DNA of 64,000 nt from Sympetrum striolatum (Eukaryota > Arthropoda > Insecta > Odonata > Libellulidae). The notes under the pieces were generated by a model, which worked only from the letters and a program-made list of their open reading frames with translations, ran no database searches and was not told where the DNA came from. The first letter of the stretch is position 1, and the number at the start of each line of letters is the position of its first letter. Shown in pieces: positions 44,901 through 58,700 of the stretch. The translations under genes were made by a program, and so were the position numbers. The stretch covers positions 71,291,454-71,355,453 of the forward strand of contig OX388345.1 in the NCBI GenBank assembly GCA_947579665.1, written 5' to 3'.

Positions 44901-46272
44901 CATTGTAATAGACTAAAAGAAGTAGAATGGCAGATATAAAAATCATATTATATATAAAATGAAGTTATTGGGAAATCAAAATATTGAAATAAAGGCGATA
45001 AGGTTTCTTCAAAAAACCAAAGCATGCTAAAAAAGATGAAGATCTACTAAAGAGAGCTTAGTAATAATTTGTAACTGGGAATAGCCTCAGATTCCTAAAA
45101 GACAAAATATCAGAAATCTAATATAAAAATAAAATACCCATAAGCAATGATTAATGAGTTCCTTTTTAAATGAGAGAGTTGCAGCAAAATATTAATTCGA
45201 AAGCAGAATAGAACTGACATAAGGAGGTTTAATACTGAATAAATGGAGAAAATTCTTTAAAATAAAAGAATGGTTAAAAGTTGAAATAAGGTATAGTAAA
45301 AACTAAATGTAAGATGAAACTGATATGAGAAATAGTTGTAACATCCTACTTCCGAACATTACAGAAGGTGATCACTACATACATACGTTCTACTCCTTTC
45401 TCATTCACCAGCTTATTTTCTCTAAAATACAAAAACAGAAATAAACTAAGCAGCCATCAACAGAGAGATATTCGTAACTTTGTAAAATGTGAAAATAAAA
45501 TCTCGATAAATGTTCAACATAAAAATAAAACTTTTAGCAAGTATCTCATAGACTTCAGAACTTTAACAAAAATAAAAATTGTGACACGCTGCTCATGAAA
45601 TTGGTAATAACTATCAAATGCCACAATTTTACTTTACAACACATTCAATATTATATATGCAGGATCTTCTCAAAATCCAATTTGCACTAACCATAGACGA
45701 GAAATATAAAAGGATTATATGAGTTGGTATGATTTACCTTATACGCTCGTTCTAATACAACAATATTATACACATCGAGTATAGAAAATGCTATAACGGA
45801 ATGTTCCAAAGTACAAAAATAGGACACTGTCGAATTATGACCCTGATTTTCCGTGTATATAGGCTAGTTATATCGAGAAAAAAGGTATAAAATAACATGC
45901 AACCAAAATATGCCCCCATTTGAAATGTCAGTATGGAGCACAATTTGATTGTGACCATTTATCTATTCATACCTACATATGAAGAGATTCACACAGAAAT
46001 GGAAGCATAACAAAACTCATGGTAATGGCCTTGTTATATATATATCCAGCATTTGAGAATATCATCACCTTTCCTAGAGCCATTCTGAAGGACTCGAGGA
46101 GAAGAAAACTGAACCATCACATGTCAGATTCAACAAGAAAAACAACTGGGCAAGACGAGACATCAGGTACCGAGTCAATCTCACAAATGGTGTAAACTGA
46201 TTCAACTTTTTCAGTAAAACGTCAAGCTGCGTGAGATCTGAGAGTGTAGACCTTAGGAAAGGTCCCATTTTC
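42000..46272. other. Region downstream of Clock, no gene called
   Basis: AT-rich with one GC-richer island at about 42,930-43,160 that ends in a TATAAAAG (43,143-43,150). The minus-strand frame 43,811-43,530 has no recognisable motif. The Clock 3' UTR presumably occupies the right edge, but its end cannot be fixed from sequence alone because several A/T-rich signals are present. Confidence 0.35.
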
Positions 46273-46278
46273 TTTATT
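46273..46278 (-). promoter_or_regulatory. Nearest polyadenylation signal (AATAAA) after Clock stop
   Basis: AATAAA on the minus strand about 54 nt beyond the stop codon at 46,332. It is the first canonical signal downstream; further ones follow in AT-rich DNA, so its use is uncertain. Confidence 0.3.
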
Positions 46279-46331
46279 CCTAAACCAATTCAGCGGATAA
46301 TTTCACTTTGAGTAGAGACGGGCAATTCCGC

Positions 46332-46745
46332 TCACTGAGAACGGTGGGTTGATGAGTTAGGGGAGGATGACGCGCATGCAAGGTTGGTGGAGGGTGTCGG
46401 TGCTGGTGACGAGGAAGTGGGTAGCGTCTGCATGGGGATGTGTTGTGGAATGTGCAGGTGGGAGGATGAGGATGGTGTGCTTGGCACTCGGCCCATCGCT
46501 GCATCCGTGGTGGTCGAGGACGATGGAGGGGAGGTGGGAGAGTAGAAGAGCAGTTGTGCCTGGTGCTGGGACAACTGGAAGGGAATCATCTCTTCTTCTT
46601 GTCCCTCCTCGCTTTCCCTATCCATCCTTCCGTTTCGCCCTTGTAACTGTTGCTGAGCTGCCATCTGAGAGTGGACCATCCCCAAACCTCCTAATGGCCC
46701 AACGTGCTGGTGCTGCTGACCCATATTGTGCTGCTGAGAACCATC
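46332..46745 (-). CDS. Clk: Clock coding exon 16: C-terminus and stop
   Basis: Residues 868-1004 and [43 protein letters not shown], then a Ser/Thr/Pro/His-rich end finishing [12 protein letters not shown]. Acceptor CTTCTTCAACAG. No long polyglutamine tract like that of Drosophila CLK. The 131-codon plus-strand frame over it is antisense. Confidence 0.9.
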   Translation of the reverse strand, partial: DGSQQHNMGQQHQHVGPLGGLGMVHSQMAAQQQLQGRNGRMDRESEEGQEEEMIPFQLSQHQAQLLFYSPTSPPSSSTTTDAAMGRVPSTPSSSSHLHIPQHIPMQTLPTSSSPAPTPSTNLACASSSPNSSTHRSQ

Positions 46746-49700
46746 CTGTTGAAGAAGAATGATTTCAGAAAAGTGGCTGGAGTAATTTGGGGCCTATTGA
46801 GCATCCAGAAACTTGTTTCCTTGCATCATTCTTAACACTGTATTTACTCAAAATAACATGTACCCTTTTGGGTCCTTTTAACTCAAAAATTAGAATCGAC
46901 AGCACACTAGATTCGGGCAGGATACTACTCGTGCAGATGTCCTACATTGCAGGGATGGCTGTAGTAGGCCTTATCCCCTACTCATCCTGGTTCTATGTAA
47001 CTCGTCAAATGTTCCACTAATGTTTTAAATGAAAGAACCTTTGCAGACTAGAGACTAAACTGTTGGCCATTAGTTTGTAATTAAAAGGGAATTGGGAATC
47101 AAATTTTTTAAATGACTGATGTTAAGTTGGTTAATGTGCACACTTAATAGGATTTTGGCATGGACAACTATCAATATTTTGTATACAGTGTATGGCATGA
47201 CCACATGTCTTAAGGTGCGCATTAAGTTTGCTGTAAAGTGATTTTTCTATTTCTGACACTCAAATTTTGGGTTGCACGTTACTTTGGATGGCAGGATATT
47301 TAAGAAGAAATTTCACAAAATTTGTTTATCGCAACTGGTTTCAAGTACTCATAGTCATCGTCAGTTCAAAACTGAAATAAGTGTTTTGGAAGGAAAGGAA
47401 GTGTTAGGGAGCGGAAAGGGAATTCAAAGGTTGAGTTGAGTTGAGGATGAAGGTTGACCATTGATAGCAGAGGATAGGAGGTACTTAATAGCTGTATGTT
47501 CGTGAGGGTACAGTTTAATTTGTATGTGGTGTGATATTTCCAACAGGTTAAGAATTTTCAATTTGTGACCTTTAGGTAAAAGATGAAAGGAGAAGTTGGA
47601 GGAGTACATAATTGTGATTGAGCGAAGTTATGAAAATGTGATGTTTGTGAACTGTTTACGAAACACTGTCTGTGTTCTTTAACTCTTGTGTGTAGATGTC
47701 TGCCCATTTGCCTGATGTAAAAGTAATGGCATTAAGTAAGACATAATATAGACAACTGAAAGTGTTTGTAATTTGAACAAAGAAAAACAGAAAGAGTTAT
47801 TTTGGTATAATGAGTGAGTAATGAGAGATATTAAGGGGAATGGAAGGAGAACTTGTCAGAATTTTATAATGATATTATAATAATTTTATGATTACATACT
47901 ACTTTTTATAATATTAATTTATATATATTTTAGGTGAAAAGTAAAACAACTATGCAAGCTATACAGGAATATTTACTAAAACTGGAGACTAGTTTTGAAC
48001 TCTTAAGTTCATCTTTGGGTAATTTAGGACTTGACATAGTTATTTTCCTCCTCACCGAATGAGGAGTTCTACAAAGTTAAGGCATTGTTGGTAGAATATG
48101 TATTTTAGCATGCAGATTAAATGTGTGCAACATTCATGGTTTATCTGATATGTAATGTTCAAATGTTTTGACAAATTAAATATTAATAGATAAACAGTAA
48201 TTTTCATTTCAAAATTATGAAAGAGATGAATATGAAATTCAATCATAAACAGTTTGAGTATCAAATATTCCTTACCCTTGATGGATCTAACAGTACTCTG
48301 TGAGAAGGAGCAGGTGGGATGAAGAGCTGGATGGTGGAAGAGGAATGAGAAGTTGGAGGTGGAGAAGCACTTCCTGTCCCAATAGTTGTACTACTCACAG
48401 TTCCAGGTGCTACACCACCCGGACTGTAAGGCATCCCCACCTATGAAGGGAAGGTAGTGAAACATTAGGTTTAATATCAAATGGAGGCTCACTCTTTGAA
48501 GACAAGAAAGGGCAAACAAGTAGTTAGCATGGAATATCAAATAAAATGAGTAAATATCGAATTTTTAAATCTATTAACATTTATGAAGAAAATTGATGAC
48601 AAAGGAATAAAAACTATTGTTAAAGTGAATTTTTTAGCCATATAAGAGAATTCTGTCTTCTATCTGATTCCTGAGAGCATCAGTAGTGTTAGGAGCTAGC
48701 CTAAAAGTACTGAAAAGCCAGGTTCAAAAATTGGCATGATTATTAATGAGAACTAAAGATATAATTGCAGGAGTGATCTTAACAGACCAAAATTTTCCCA
48801 AAAATGTAATTATTAATATTGTTGCAAAAACAATCTCTTTGTGAACTTGAAATAACAAGAAAAATTTTAATTAAATTTAAATCAGAATCATAATGAACAA
48901 AAATACCACAGTATCACAATTAGCTATTTAGACAATGAATTTCACATAGAATATTCTCCAAAAAGAAAACTACTACAGAAAGAAAGAAATCAGTGATCAG
49001 TTAAGGGAGAAAATTTTAATTGGAAAGATATCCTTAGATAGTTAATTAATTACAATCATCATGTTTCATCTTGCTTAAATCTCTACAGAAAAAGAACTAA
49101 GTAATAAAATTTAATTTCCCATGCCATACAATAATACTGCAAAATCTAATAGCCTTGGAAAAACTTGATACATTTTCCCATCTGCCAAGGACCAAAAAGG
49201 GGCCTTCAGATAAGACAATCACTCATACACATATGTACTAACACAATACAAACATATCTGAATGCAAATACAGCTAAATGTAAACAAGTAAACTGACAAA
49301 CAAAATATTTAGTTAGAATTATGTTTAGGACAATATAAAAATAATTTTATAGGATACATATTTTATCAAAGTTTAAAATTTGTGACACAGAAATTAAATT
49401 TGAAAACAATGATATTGAGGGCGTTTTAGCCCATGCCACATAACTTGCCAACATTATTATACATTGATACACATCATACAAAAATAAATAGATAAAATAA
49501 AATATAAGACCTTCATTTAGACAAGGATTGGGTTAAGGTAGTTGACACATAAGGGCATGCACCCAGGAAAAATCCCAAGGAAAAACATACTTGTCACAAG
49601 TCCGTTTTTCCTAACTAACTGAATAACCACCACCAATTTAATAGCATACCATTTTACTAAATAATAGACTGTAAATATCACCATACCTGCATGGAATGAA

Positions 49701-52700
49701 GTTGGGGATCTTGGGGAGGTATAAGCTGATGGGTTCCGGCAGGGTTATTTCCATCTTCACCTTCGATTAACAGTCCATAACGAGCCATCACCAGCTGTTC
49801 CGACACCCTTCTAAGCTCTTCCTGTTGTTGCACTATCAGACGCTGAAGAGCTGCGTGCTTCCGCTGAAGTCTCTCTTGTACTGCACTTTGGGCACATGTC
49901 ATCACAAGATGGTGGTGTTGCTGAGATTGTTGAGGGGGTAGAGCCTGCTGCAGCAGGAATGGCGCTACTGGTTGCTGCTGAGGAGGCAGAGGCTGCTGCA
50001 TGGCTTGAGTGGGGAGCAGAGGAGCAGACTGCTGCGCCTGGGGCTGATGATGCTGTTGGGGAGGCTGCTGATGGAAAAGCTGCCAAAAGATGGAAAATGT
50101 TAAGATTGTGGTGCCTATAAACAGGCTTTGTATAAATCTAAAACTAGCTAAACAAAAAAATACTTCAAACAAGCAGTAGGTCAAAGAGTACTTTTTACAC
50201 CATCTTTGACCCATGTTACTTTTGTCATGTAAATTTATTATTAAAACGAATATTCATTAAATGGTACCTTTTTATTTCTGATATTTCTGTGTACACCACT
50301 GTGTCAAGAAAACATTTCCAACCCTGCATTGCTATATGATTCAGAGTCATCACAATGCACCATACGTCTATTAGAAGTTCTGAGACATTTTACTGAGATA
50401 CCCAGTGAGGCGATTTAGTAACCAGAAAGTTTCAAAATACTGGAAACCGTTTGCAGACTTTAAAACTACTCTGTCCTGCAACTAGCTCAGGATATCGACA
50501 GTGAAGTGGTAAGTACAAAATAACTCACAAATATCAGCATAATAACTAATATTATTCAGATTAGACAAAGGGTTATACAGCAAAATACATCACCATACAA
50601 ATAATGAACCGCTCAAAATATGTTGACACAAGTAAAAATGATTAGAGAAGTCTCTTCAAAAAGTCTTTTTGAATTTGTACACACTCATGGCATCGTGAAA
50701 GCAAAAACCATGTGACCGCCTCCAAGCAGTCTCTCAGAGCAGAAGTCCATTCACGTGATTGTCTTGACTAGCACTGTAGATATGAATCACTGTACAAGTG
50801 ATTGTCGAAAAAGGGGCGTCAGCAGTGTGACAGCATGCCATTGGGCCAATCAATGGTGGGAGAAACTGACTTTTAATTCCACGATTGCAAACAGTTCTGC
50901 AAATATTAGTATTCCAGCACCTTTTCTATAAATAGGGAGGAAGAATCGGAGCCACCCTCAGCTACCCAAAGCCACTTATGGTACTTATAGCATGTTGAGC
51001 ATGGGATTATCGACCATCAAATCCCCATGCTCCTGGATAAACCCCTGTAATCCAAGTTATCACCAGTCAAACGCAACTTCCTAACAGGTTGCATTGAATC
51101 CAACATTAAATGCATCAATTTAGGGTGTAAGTCTTCATAAATTAACATTTTATTTTAAAAACTGCAATTTTATTCAGAAGACAAATGGACTCAAGGCATC
51201 ACACAATTTGAAGGTTGGGCTAACAATCCCTTCCCACCTTTGTTAAGCCAAGGAGAAAAACATATTCTTAGCCTACAAATATTCATATCAATATTTATCA
51301 ATTTTTTAACCCTTAGGTTTCAAAGTGAATAGAAGCAAAGCATTTACCTTCCCGTGATCCTTGCATGATATTGGATTCATAAAGAACGGTGATTAATCGA
51401 GTAAATAATGTTTTAAATAAATATACTATGTGTTTCTTCTGTAATTCAGAGGAAAAACACAATCTTAGATTCATAAAAAGGTAGCAATAATACAAGAATA
51501 TGATTATTCAAACTAAAGATAAATCATGCACAAAAATGTTGTCCTCACCTCAACAGTAGACACTGAAGTAGACGGGTGAAAGGCATTGGTGGTAACTGTA
51601 TGAGGGTATAAGGGTGTGAGAGGTAAACTGGCCAATACAGCAGCAGCAGGAATAGCGGTAAGGTACTGTGGCTGTTGGGAAGACTGCTGAGAAACCACTT
51701 GTTGCTGCACTTTCTCTCTCCCAGACACAGGAGGGCAGGGGGTCAAACCATGCACCAGTGGATTTTGCAGCATCTGAGAGAAAACAAATTAAGTTATAGA
51801 TGTATCTATTCAAACACTATTCAGCTTTGAAGCTGGCACAAACCTGAAACTCACTACCCTGAACTACCAAATGCTCTGAAGAGAGAATGAGACACAGAAG
51901 ACAAGATTACCAATTTGGTAGTTCACCTTTGCTTATCTCACAGAACCTGAATGCTATGTAGGGAATAGTACAGCACAATAACCCTATGAATGACGCTATT
52001 TATAACATTCAATGAAGAATGAATGAGATGAATGATATTATTCAGGCTCACTTATATATCAAGAGTTATTATATCATCTCAGCCAAGAACATCATCAAAA
52101 CAAAAGTGAATGAAAAACAGTAAAGTAAATAAACATACTGATCTCTATTCTGTACCAAAAAGCAAATGAAAAGTAATCAATCCATTAAAATGTGGAACTG
52201 TAAATGAAACATGTATCACAAATTTACAAATTGATAAAAAGAGTAATGTTCTTTCATAATCAGTCAACACAAAAATCAAAAAATTGATTTTATTAAAAAT
52301 TAGCATTAGAAAAGAGCTTAATAATACAAGATGTGCGGAATTAAAACAGCTGAGGAGGTTTCTAGTATAATTTGAGGAACCTAGAATGAGTAATTATCTG
52401 AATATCACAGACTTAACGCTCAAACTGAAATTTAGAGGAATAAATGATTTTAGAATATCGGAAAAGGAACAAGTACTGCATGGAAGGAGAGATAATGGAA
52501 AGATTTTGAACTGCAGAAGTAATAAAATCAGGATAATGAATTAAATAAGTATGATATTGAAATATTGTTTTGATGGGGATAACAAAATGGACACAATAAA
52601 AGAAATGGCTAAGAAAGAAATCCCTTCTTAGCCTTTAAAAACTGTGGGAGATGCATCTCAAAATGCTTAGTTCTGTGTCAATCAATACCACCAAGTTAAG

Positions 52701-55700
52701 TTGATGCAATTACTAAAAAAGTGGTGGAAGCTTTAAGGTGTTGCTGAATAGAGAATGGCTTGACTGAGTACAAATCCATTTTCAAAGCATGGTCTATTAG
52801 AATATATCAGATGACAAGTTAATGACCAAAAGTGGCCATATATTTTTTGGGTGAAAAACTTTTAAATATTTAGTTAAAAAAAAAGATAATTTTCATTTAT
52901 TTGTATTTGCCACATTGCAAAAGAGCTGAATATAATAAATAATAACAGAGTTAGGAAAGTGATAAACAGATTGTAGTGCATAGTATAACCGTCATATTTA
53001 AAAAAGAGTTATCAAAAATCTCTACCTGCTGGTGGTGATGATCCGAGGATGATATAGATATATGAGGTGCGACTGTTAGGGCAACCGAAGATGTGGGTGC
53101 AGCAACACTTGTTACCAATGTCAGCAGTTCACCACTATTCATGCTGTTGCCAATGTTCCCCATATTTTCTTCCATGTTTTCACGGCCTCTCATGGCCATG
53201 CTTTCCACACTTTCAGAGGAACATTTGGCTGTTGGCTGATTTATGGTGGTTAACTGGCCCTAGTGGAAAAGAGAATCACATGATTATGCTCCGGTATAAT
53301 GAAAAACTCAGAGATACACCTCACTTTGATTGCTAGGATATGGTGAATATAAGATTAAGAAAAGTTTCTAATAAAAGAACTCAAGAATAAATCTACAATT
53401 CGAAATAAATCTCAAGTAAGAAATGATTAGCATATTCATAGTACATCATCAATGTTTAACAAATTCTCTCTAAATTATGATCTAAATCAGGCATTTCAAA
53501 CTCATTCCAACAACGAGCCATTTACTATAACTGGTAAGATTTTCACATCAAACATTTTCTTACAATTACGTAAGAGAAGTAAGAATGTAGGAATATAGTT
53601 CAAGGGTATTCAAAGCATATTATGTAGTGCAGTGAATTCAGTTCAATAATACACAATCGATATAATATTGCTTTTATTTAAACAAATATTTCAGGCCACA
53701 AATAAATCATGTTGAGGGCTAATGCAGCCGGCCAGTTTGACATACCAGATCAAAATCAATCCCTACGAATCAGAAAGGTAGAATTTGATAAACATTAGGA
53801 AAGATTCTATGGCTGATTTTCTCAAGAAATACGATAAAAATGGAAGTTTTTAGTAAAAAGTTCAGGGGTCAACCTATACACAAAATCAACCAGTACATTG
53901 GATGTTTGAAAAAAAATCTTGGTTTTGCATTATATCATCAATTTACATTTTAAAAGAGACAATTCAATCAATAACACCAGTTTTGCATATCACTTATACG
54001 AAACTTACAGAAATATATAGAAAATACCTAAGATGGTAACTTTAATTTTTTTTTAACTACTGTTGCCCTTTATTGGTGAAGTCCTCCTAAGCTCTGATGA
54101 ACTTATCAGGAGGTGCTTCACCGAGGCAACAGTAACAATGAACACACTCAACCATTCCCTGGTTGGAAAAATCAGATCAGCTGGGATTCGAACCCAAGAC
54201 CTTGGGGTAGGAGCGATAGCGTAGATGGCATGCTATCCACTCGGCCACCAAGGCTGGTAAATAATATAAATTTTATAGTACAGAGGAAAAAATATCTTGT
54301 CTTCTACTTACTGCTGTTTGAGAAGTTACATGAGAATCGACTGATGTTGTGTCAGATCCCATGCCATGTATCCGATCCCATGCATCCATACCACTTTGAT
54401 ATCTGGCACCTGCTTTGGCTCTTCGACCTACAGATAATTTCAAAATCAAGTCAACAATAACATCAAAACTAATAGAATATGTACCACTACTATCATTCAA
54501 ATAAAAAATCATCTTAGAACAGGTATCACATTTTAAATATTTAGGATATGATTTCACTTATGAAGAGAACAAAGATACTTAAAATAGAACGACCAATTAG
54601 ACCATGTGAGACTATACGAATACCTCTGGAAGGAAAAACTACAAAGGAAATTTAAAATAAAATTTTACAAAATAATGGTTGATCACACACAACTATATGG
54701 ATCAAAATCTTGGGAATCTAGAATAAATACCATAGACAGACTGAAAAGTACAAAATGAAGTTACATAAATCTGTGAAAAGTAGAGAAAATCTGGACCACA
54801 TAAAAATGAAAACATGAGGCAAAAATAAGAAATATAAACAGTAATAGATGTAGCAACAAATTTGAAAGAAAGGTGGACAGAACATGTTGAGCTCATGACT
54901 TCTGAGGACATGAAAGATTCATAGAAAGGTTTTAGAGTACAATCCATTATGGAGAAGAAGTATTGGGAAACTGACAAAGGGATTACAATGGTAAATCCTA
55001 GAGGTGGGACAGTTGATTAAAAACATTAATCACATTTATATTTCACTTGTTTTCTTCACTGAAATGAATTCACTCAATTGGACTAGGAAGGGGCTTACTC
55101 AGATGGTCTATTGAATCTATTTCGATGTTTCATCATTGTGCCTCGGACATCACTGAGATGTTCGAATAATATTCGATCTTAGTGCTTTGTGAATGGTGAT
55201 ATGCAAACTCACTTCATTAATACAACGTAAAATATTACATCAAGCAATGGAGAACAGAATAATGAATCAGCAGCCAACAAAAAATGAAGCGATCAAACTA
55301 AATTTAAATCCATTTTCACATACTAGTTTTTTACTTAATTTTCTTTTCCTTTAATAAATAGGTGACAATTGAATCCATGGATTTAAATCAAGCTCATGGC
55401 ATGAACAGTGACAAAAAAAATCCATGGAATGAAATCATTCAGTTGAAACATCGAAAATCGACATGTGTTATTCGGGTTAATAGATGGAAGAGAACTAGGG
55501 GGGAATATCGGGCAACATGCCTAAACCTAGAAAGCAAGAGGAAGAAGATAAAAAATCATTGCAATAATTCGCTCTCTTGATACTCACCAGAAGATTTGTA
55601 TGACCAAGCGGAAGGCATCGGCAGACTGGGGCTCCTCTCTGGGTCTGTCTCATCATCATCTACGTCATTCGCTCTGCTCACATGACTGCAGTTCTCATTC

Positions 55701-58700
55701 TCCTGATTTGCCTGCGCTGCTCCCCTCACGGACTGATCGTCATCCTCTTTCTTCTCCTCTTCCTTGTCCTCCTCCTTCATCTTCTTGAATTTGCTCTCTG
55801 TTGCCTCCCCTGCATCGTTTCCACCCGACTTTCCCTGATTCTTCTTCATTTGTTTCAACACATCAGCATAACTGAAATAATATTTCATAGGTCAGAAATA
55901 GTGGAATATTATTTCATTATTAGGAAAATACTTCCCTGTTTTTCTCAGCTAGTGTCATATACTTTTTCTTCTAAAATACCACTGGAAATTATTCTACGTT
56001 ATATGAGCTAGTGAAAGTACCATTACTAAAATCAGAGAGGGACTTCAGCGGGAGATGGATTAATAAAAAGTTTGTACAGCGACCAATCCAAACAGCAAAA
56101 ACTTTTTGAAAGGCTTTTTTTGTTTTAACAACAGGAATATGTTCAGAAAATGAACTCGTGGAGAGCAAGAAAAAGCAATGAGATTTGCAAAAGTTACAGA
56201 ACTGATTTAAATAAATAATTTCTGGAAAGAGTCAGACTGTTGTACACACTATCAGTAAAAACCTTCCTCAACTCCTATCAATCCTAAGGGTAAGTCCACT
56301 GCTTCACTAAATCAGTGCAATAAACATTCCAAATATTGTCAAAGAAGCCTTTGGTAGGTTCACTAAGTAGCTTACATTATAGCTACATGAGAAGGATTTG
56401 TATTCACAACTTCAAAGCACATCATGTGTCTAAGTGACATGTATGCCATGTAAGTGTATTTTGAACATCATCAAAAGCAATGTTAGAAGTAAGCAGTTCC
56501 TGAGATATTATAAAACATATTTTTGAATCTTCATGTCTCAAGAACAAATTAAGCATATTCCCATAAAACTTTATGGCACGGGTTTCCAATCTTTTAGCAA
56601 CTGTGTACCACTTAGAATTTTAAGAAATTTTGGTGTACCAACAGTCCTATATATTTTTAGAAACATATATTTACTGTCGGAAAAGTGCTGTATGACTTGT
56701 TTTATTTTAATTAAATTACCGAGAAACTACATATTTAATTATTAATGCACCTGTACTTAGTTTATTTTTTCGATCCTTGATCAAGACAATAAATATATAC
56801 AGGTTTTTTTCCAATTTTGGAATTTTGTTCAACCAACGCATACCATCTGAAATGTTCCTGGTTGGGAACCCCTGATCTATGGTTAATAAAAGATAAGTCA
56901 AAGGACAATTTGGTCACAACAGAATACAAATCTTACACTCCCTCAACAACAGATAATGAAAAATAATTGAAATATCAGTATGATGACAAGAGATTTTGCT
57001 CAACAAAGGGTGAATGAAGCAAAGTTATCCCTGAGTTAGTTACCTGACAAGCCTGTGTGTGCATACAATGAATTCAGGCTTTGAGTTCCACTGATGGTAG
57101 GTAATGTAGAAATGAGTCTGCAGCCAAATCCACTGCTGACCTTTAGTCAGGAACCTATAGTAACAAGAGGTGCCCTCACCCTTCTGCATCACTGAAATAG
57201 AAGATTCAGTTCAGGCATCATTCATATTGTTCAAGAATACTGTAAGAGTACACTCATTCAATTAATGCTATCAACACCAGCACCAAAACTTACATTTCTC
57301 ATGACAAAGCACCACTTGGTCCAAGTCATCAACGTGGTAGTAGTCATAGCCTGAAGTGCCGAGTACTTCAAAAGGTAGATAACCAATGATGGGTGGAGCC
57401 CTATTAATTAAGATAAAAATGTCTCATAAGTTCAACATCAATTCATAGAAATAAACCCACAGATTGGAGTTTAAATGCTCAAAATCCATTGATACAGATA
57501 GAATTGGAATTTTATCAGCCAATCCTACAAAACCAGCAACTGAAATCCACCAGTTTTAAGATTTCCCTTTAGTATATTTTTTAAATGTATTTTTTTACAG
57601 GTTAGAGAAAATATGCACATTTCATTTACTTTTTTCTCAGTTTATGACTGTGATAATATAAAAGCTGGTATAGGTGATGCAATAAAGGCATTTATACAAG
57701 TTTCTCATTATAGAATGAATAACATTTTGGCTTACTGAGGACATCAAACACACTTTTTGTACTCAATGCTTGAGGGAATTAGGTTTCAACCTTTCTTCAG
57801 GCTAAATTTATAGACTAATATTTTATTGGAAACCAATTTAAATAACATCCTATATGCAGATTAGGTTTCCTACTTATATAACCATCCATATCAGAAACTG
57901 TAACTTTAATTTTTCAGGACAACTACCATCCAGACTTCAATGCATACCGGTTGAAAGCAGACGTGTATTGGCAAATTTATCTAAAGATTAAAATAATAGC
58001 TTCTGTACCTGTGGTCCAAGAAGAGGAACTTCCATTCAAGACTATGCCGAGAAGTAAATTCACTTTTTGAAGAATCCACAACAGATACTTCTCGAATGAG
58101 CTGAGGTGTTTGAAGGCGGCCAGTTCCAACAAACACATGCCTGAAAGAAAAAAATACAACTGTCAACAGCTACAATCTATATTATTACATGTATTAATTA
58201 CTAAGCATGGTATTTTGTTAATATCACCAAAATGTTTCATGAATGAACCAGACTAGTATGTGAGTTTTATATATTCAACATCTTTAAGCAACACCTGATA
58301 AACAAAATCAGATTATAACAATAACTTTAAGGAATAAATTTTGATAACGTATCATTTTGTTTGAAAGTGTTCTTAACGAATAACACAATACTTACTTGAC
58401 ATCAGATACTTCAGAATGGTACTGAGAAAATTTTCCACTGCTCGATACTTTGTCCTCCAGTTCTCCAATGTCAATATCAGATCCTTGGTGAAGGTAATTA
58501 TAAAACATATTATTAATTATACAAAAAAAATTAACCACAATACAATCAATTAATTATTACATTAAAAGGTAGACTAGAATTTTCCAAAAACCAAATTTTG
58601 AATGTTAGAATTGTAGAAATGAAAATTATCATTTACATTGTTGCAAATCCATGAAACATCTACATGAGATAATACCTAATAATAGCAATAATATAAATGA

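Noticed and set aside
46367..46762. 131-codon plus-strand frame
   Set aside because: Antisense shadow of the last Clock exon; the minus-strand reading has a splice acceptor, correct phase and CLOCK-like composition.
49811..50120. Ala/Ser-rich frames on both strands
   Set aside because: Alternative readings of the CAG/CAA-rich Clock exon 14.
50580..51000. Possible mariner transposase relic in Clock intron between exons 13 and 14
   Set aside because: A few residues looked transposase-like, but no inverted ends or D,D motif could be found.
54170..54258. tRNA-Ser/Leu gene
   Set aside because: A and B boxes are present but acceptor ends do not pair and an A-tailed body follows, so it is a SINE.
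55600..56011. Plus-strand Leu/Ser-rich frames
   Set aside because: Antisense of Clock exon 10; the acidic Glu/Asp codons read backward as Leu/Ser/Phe.
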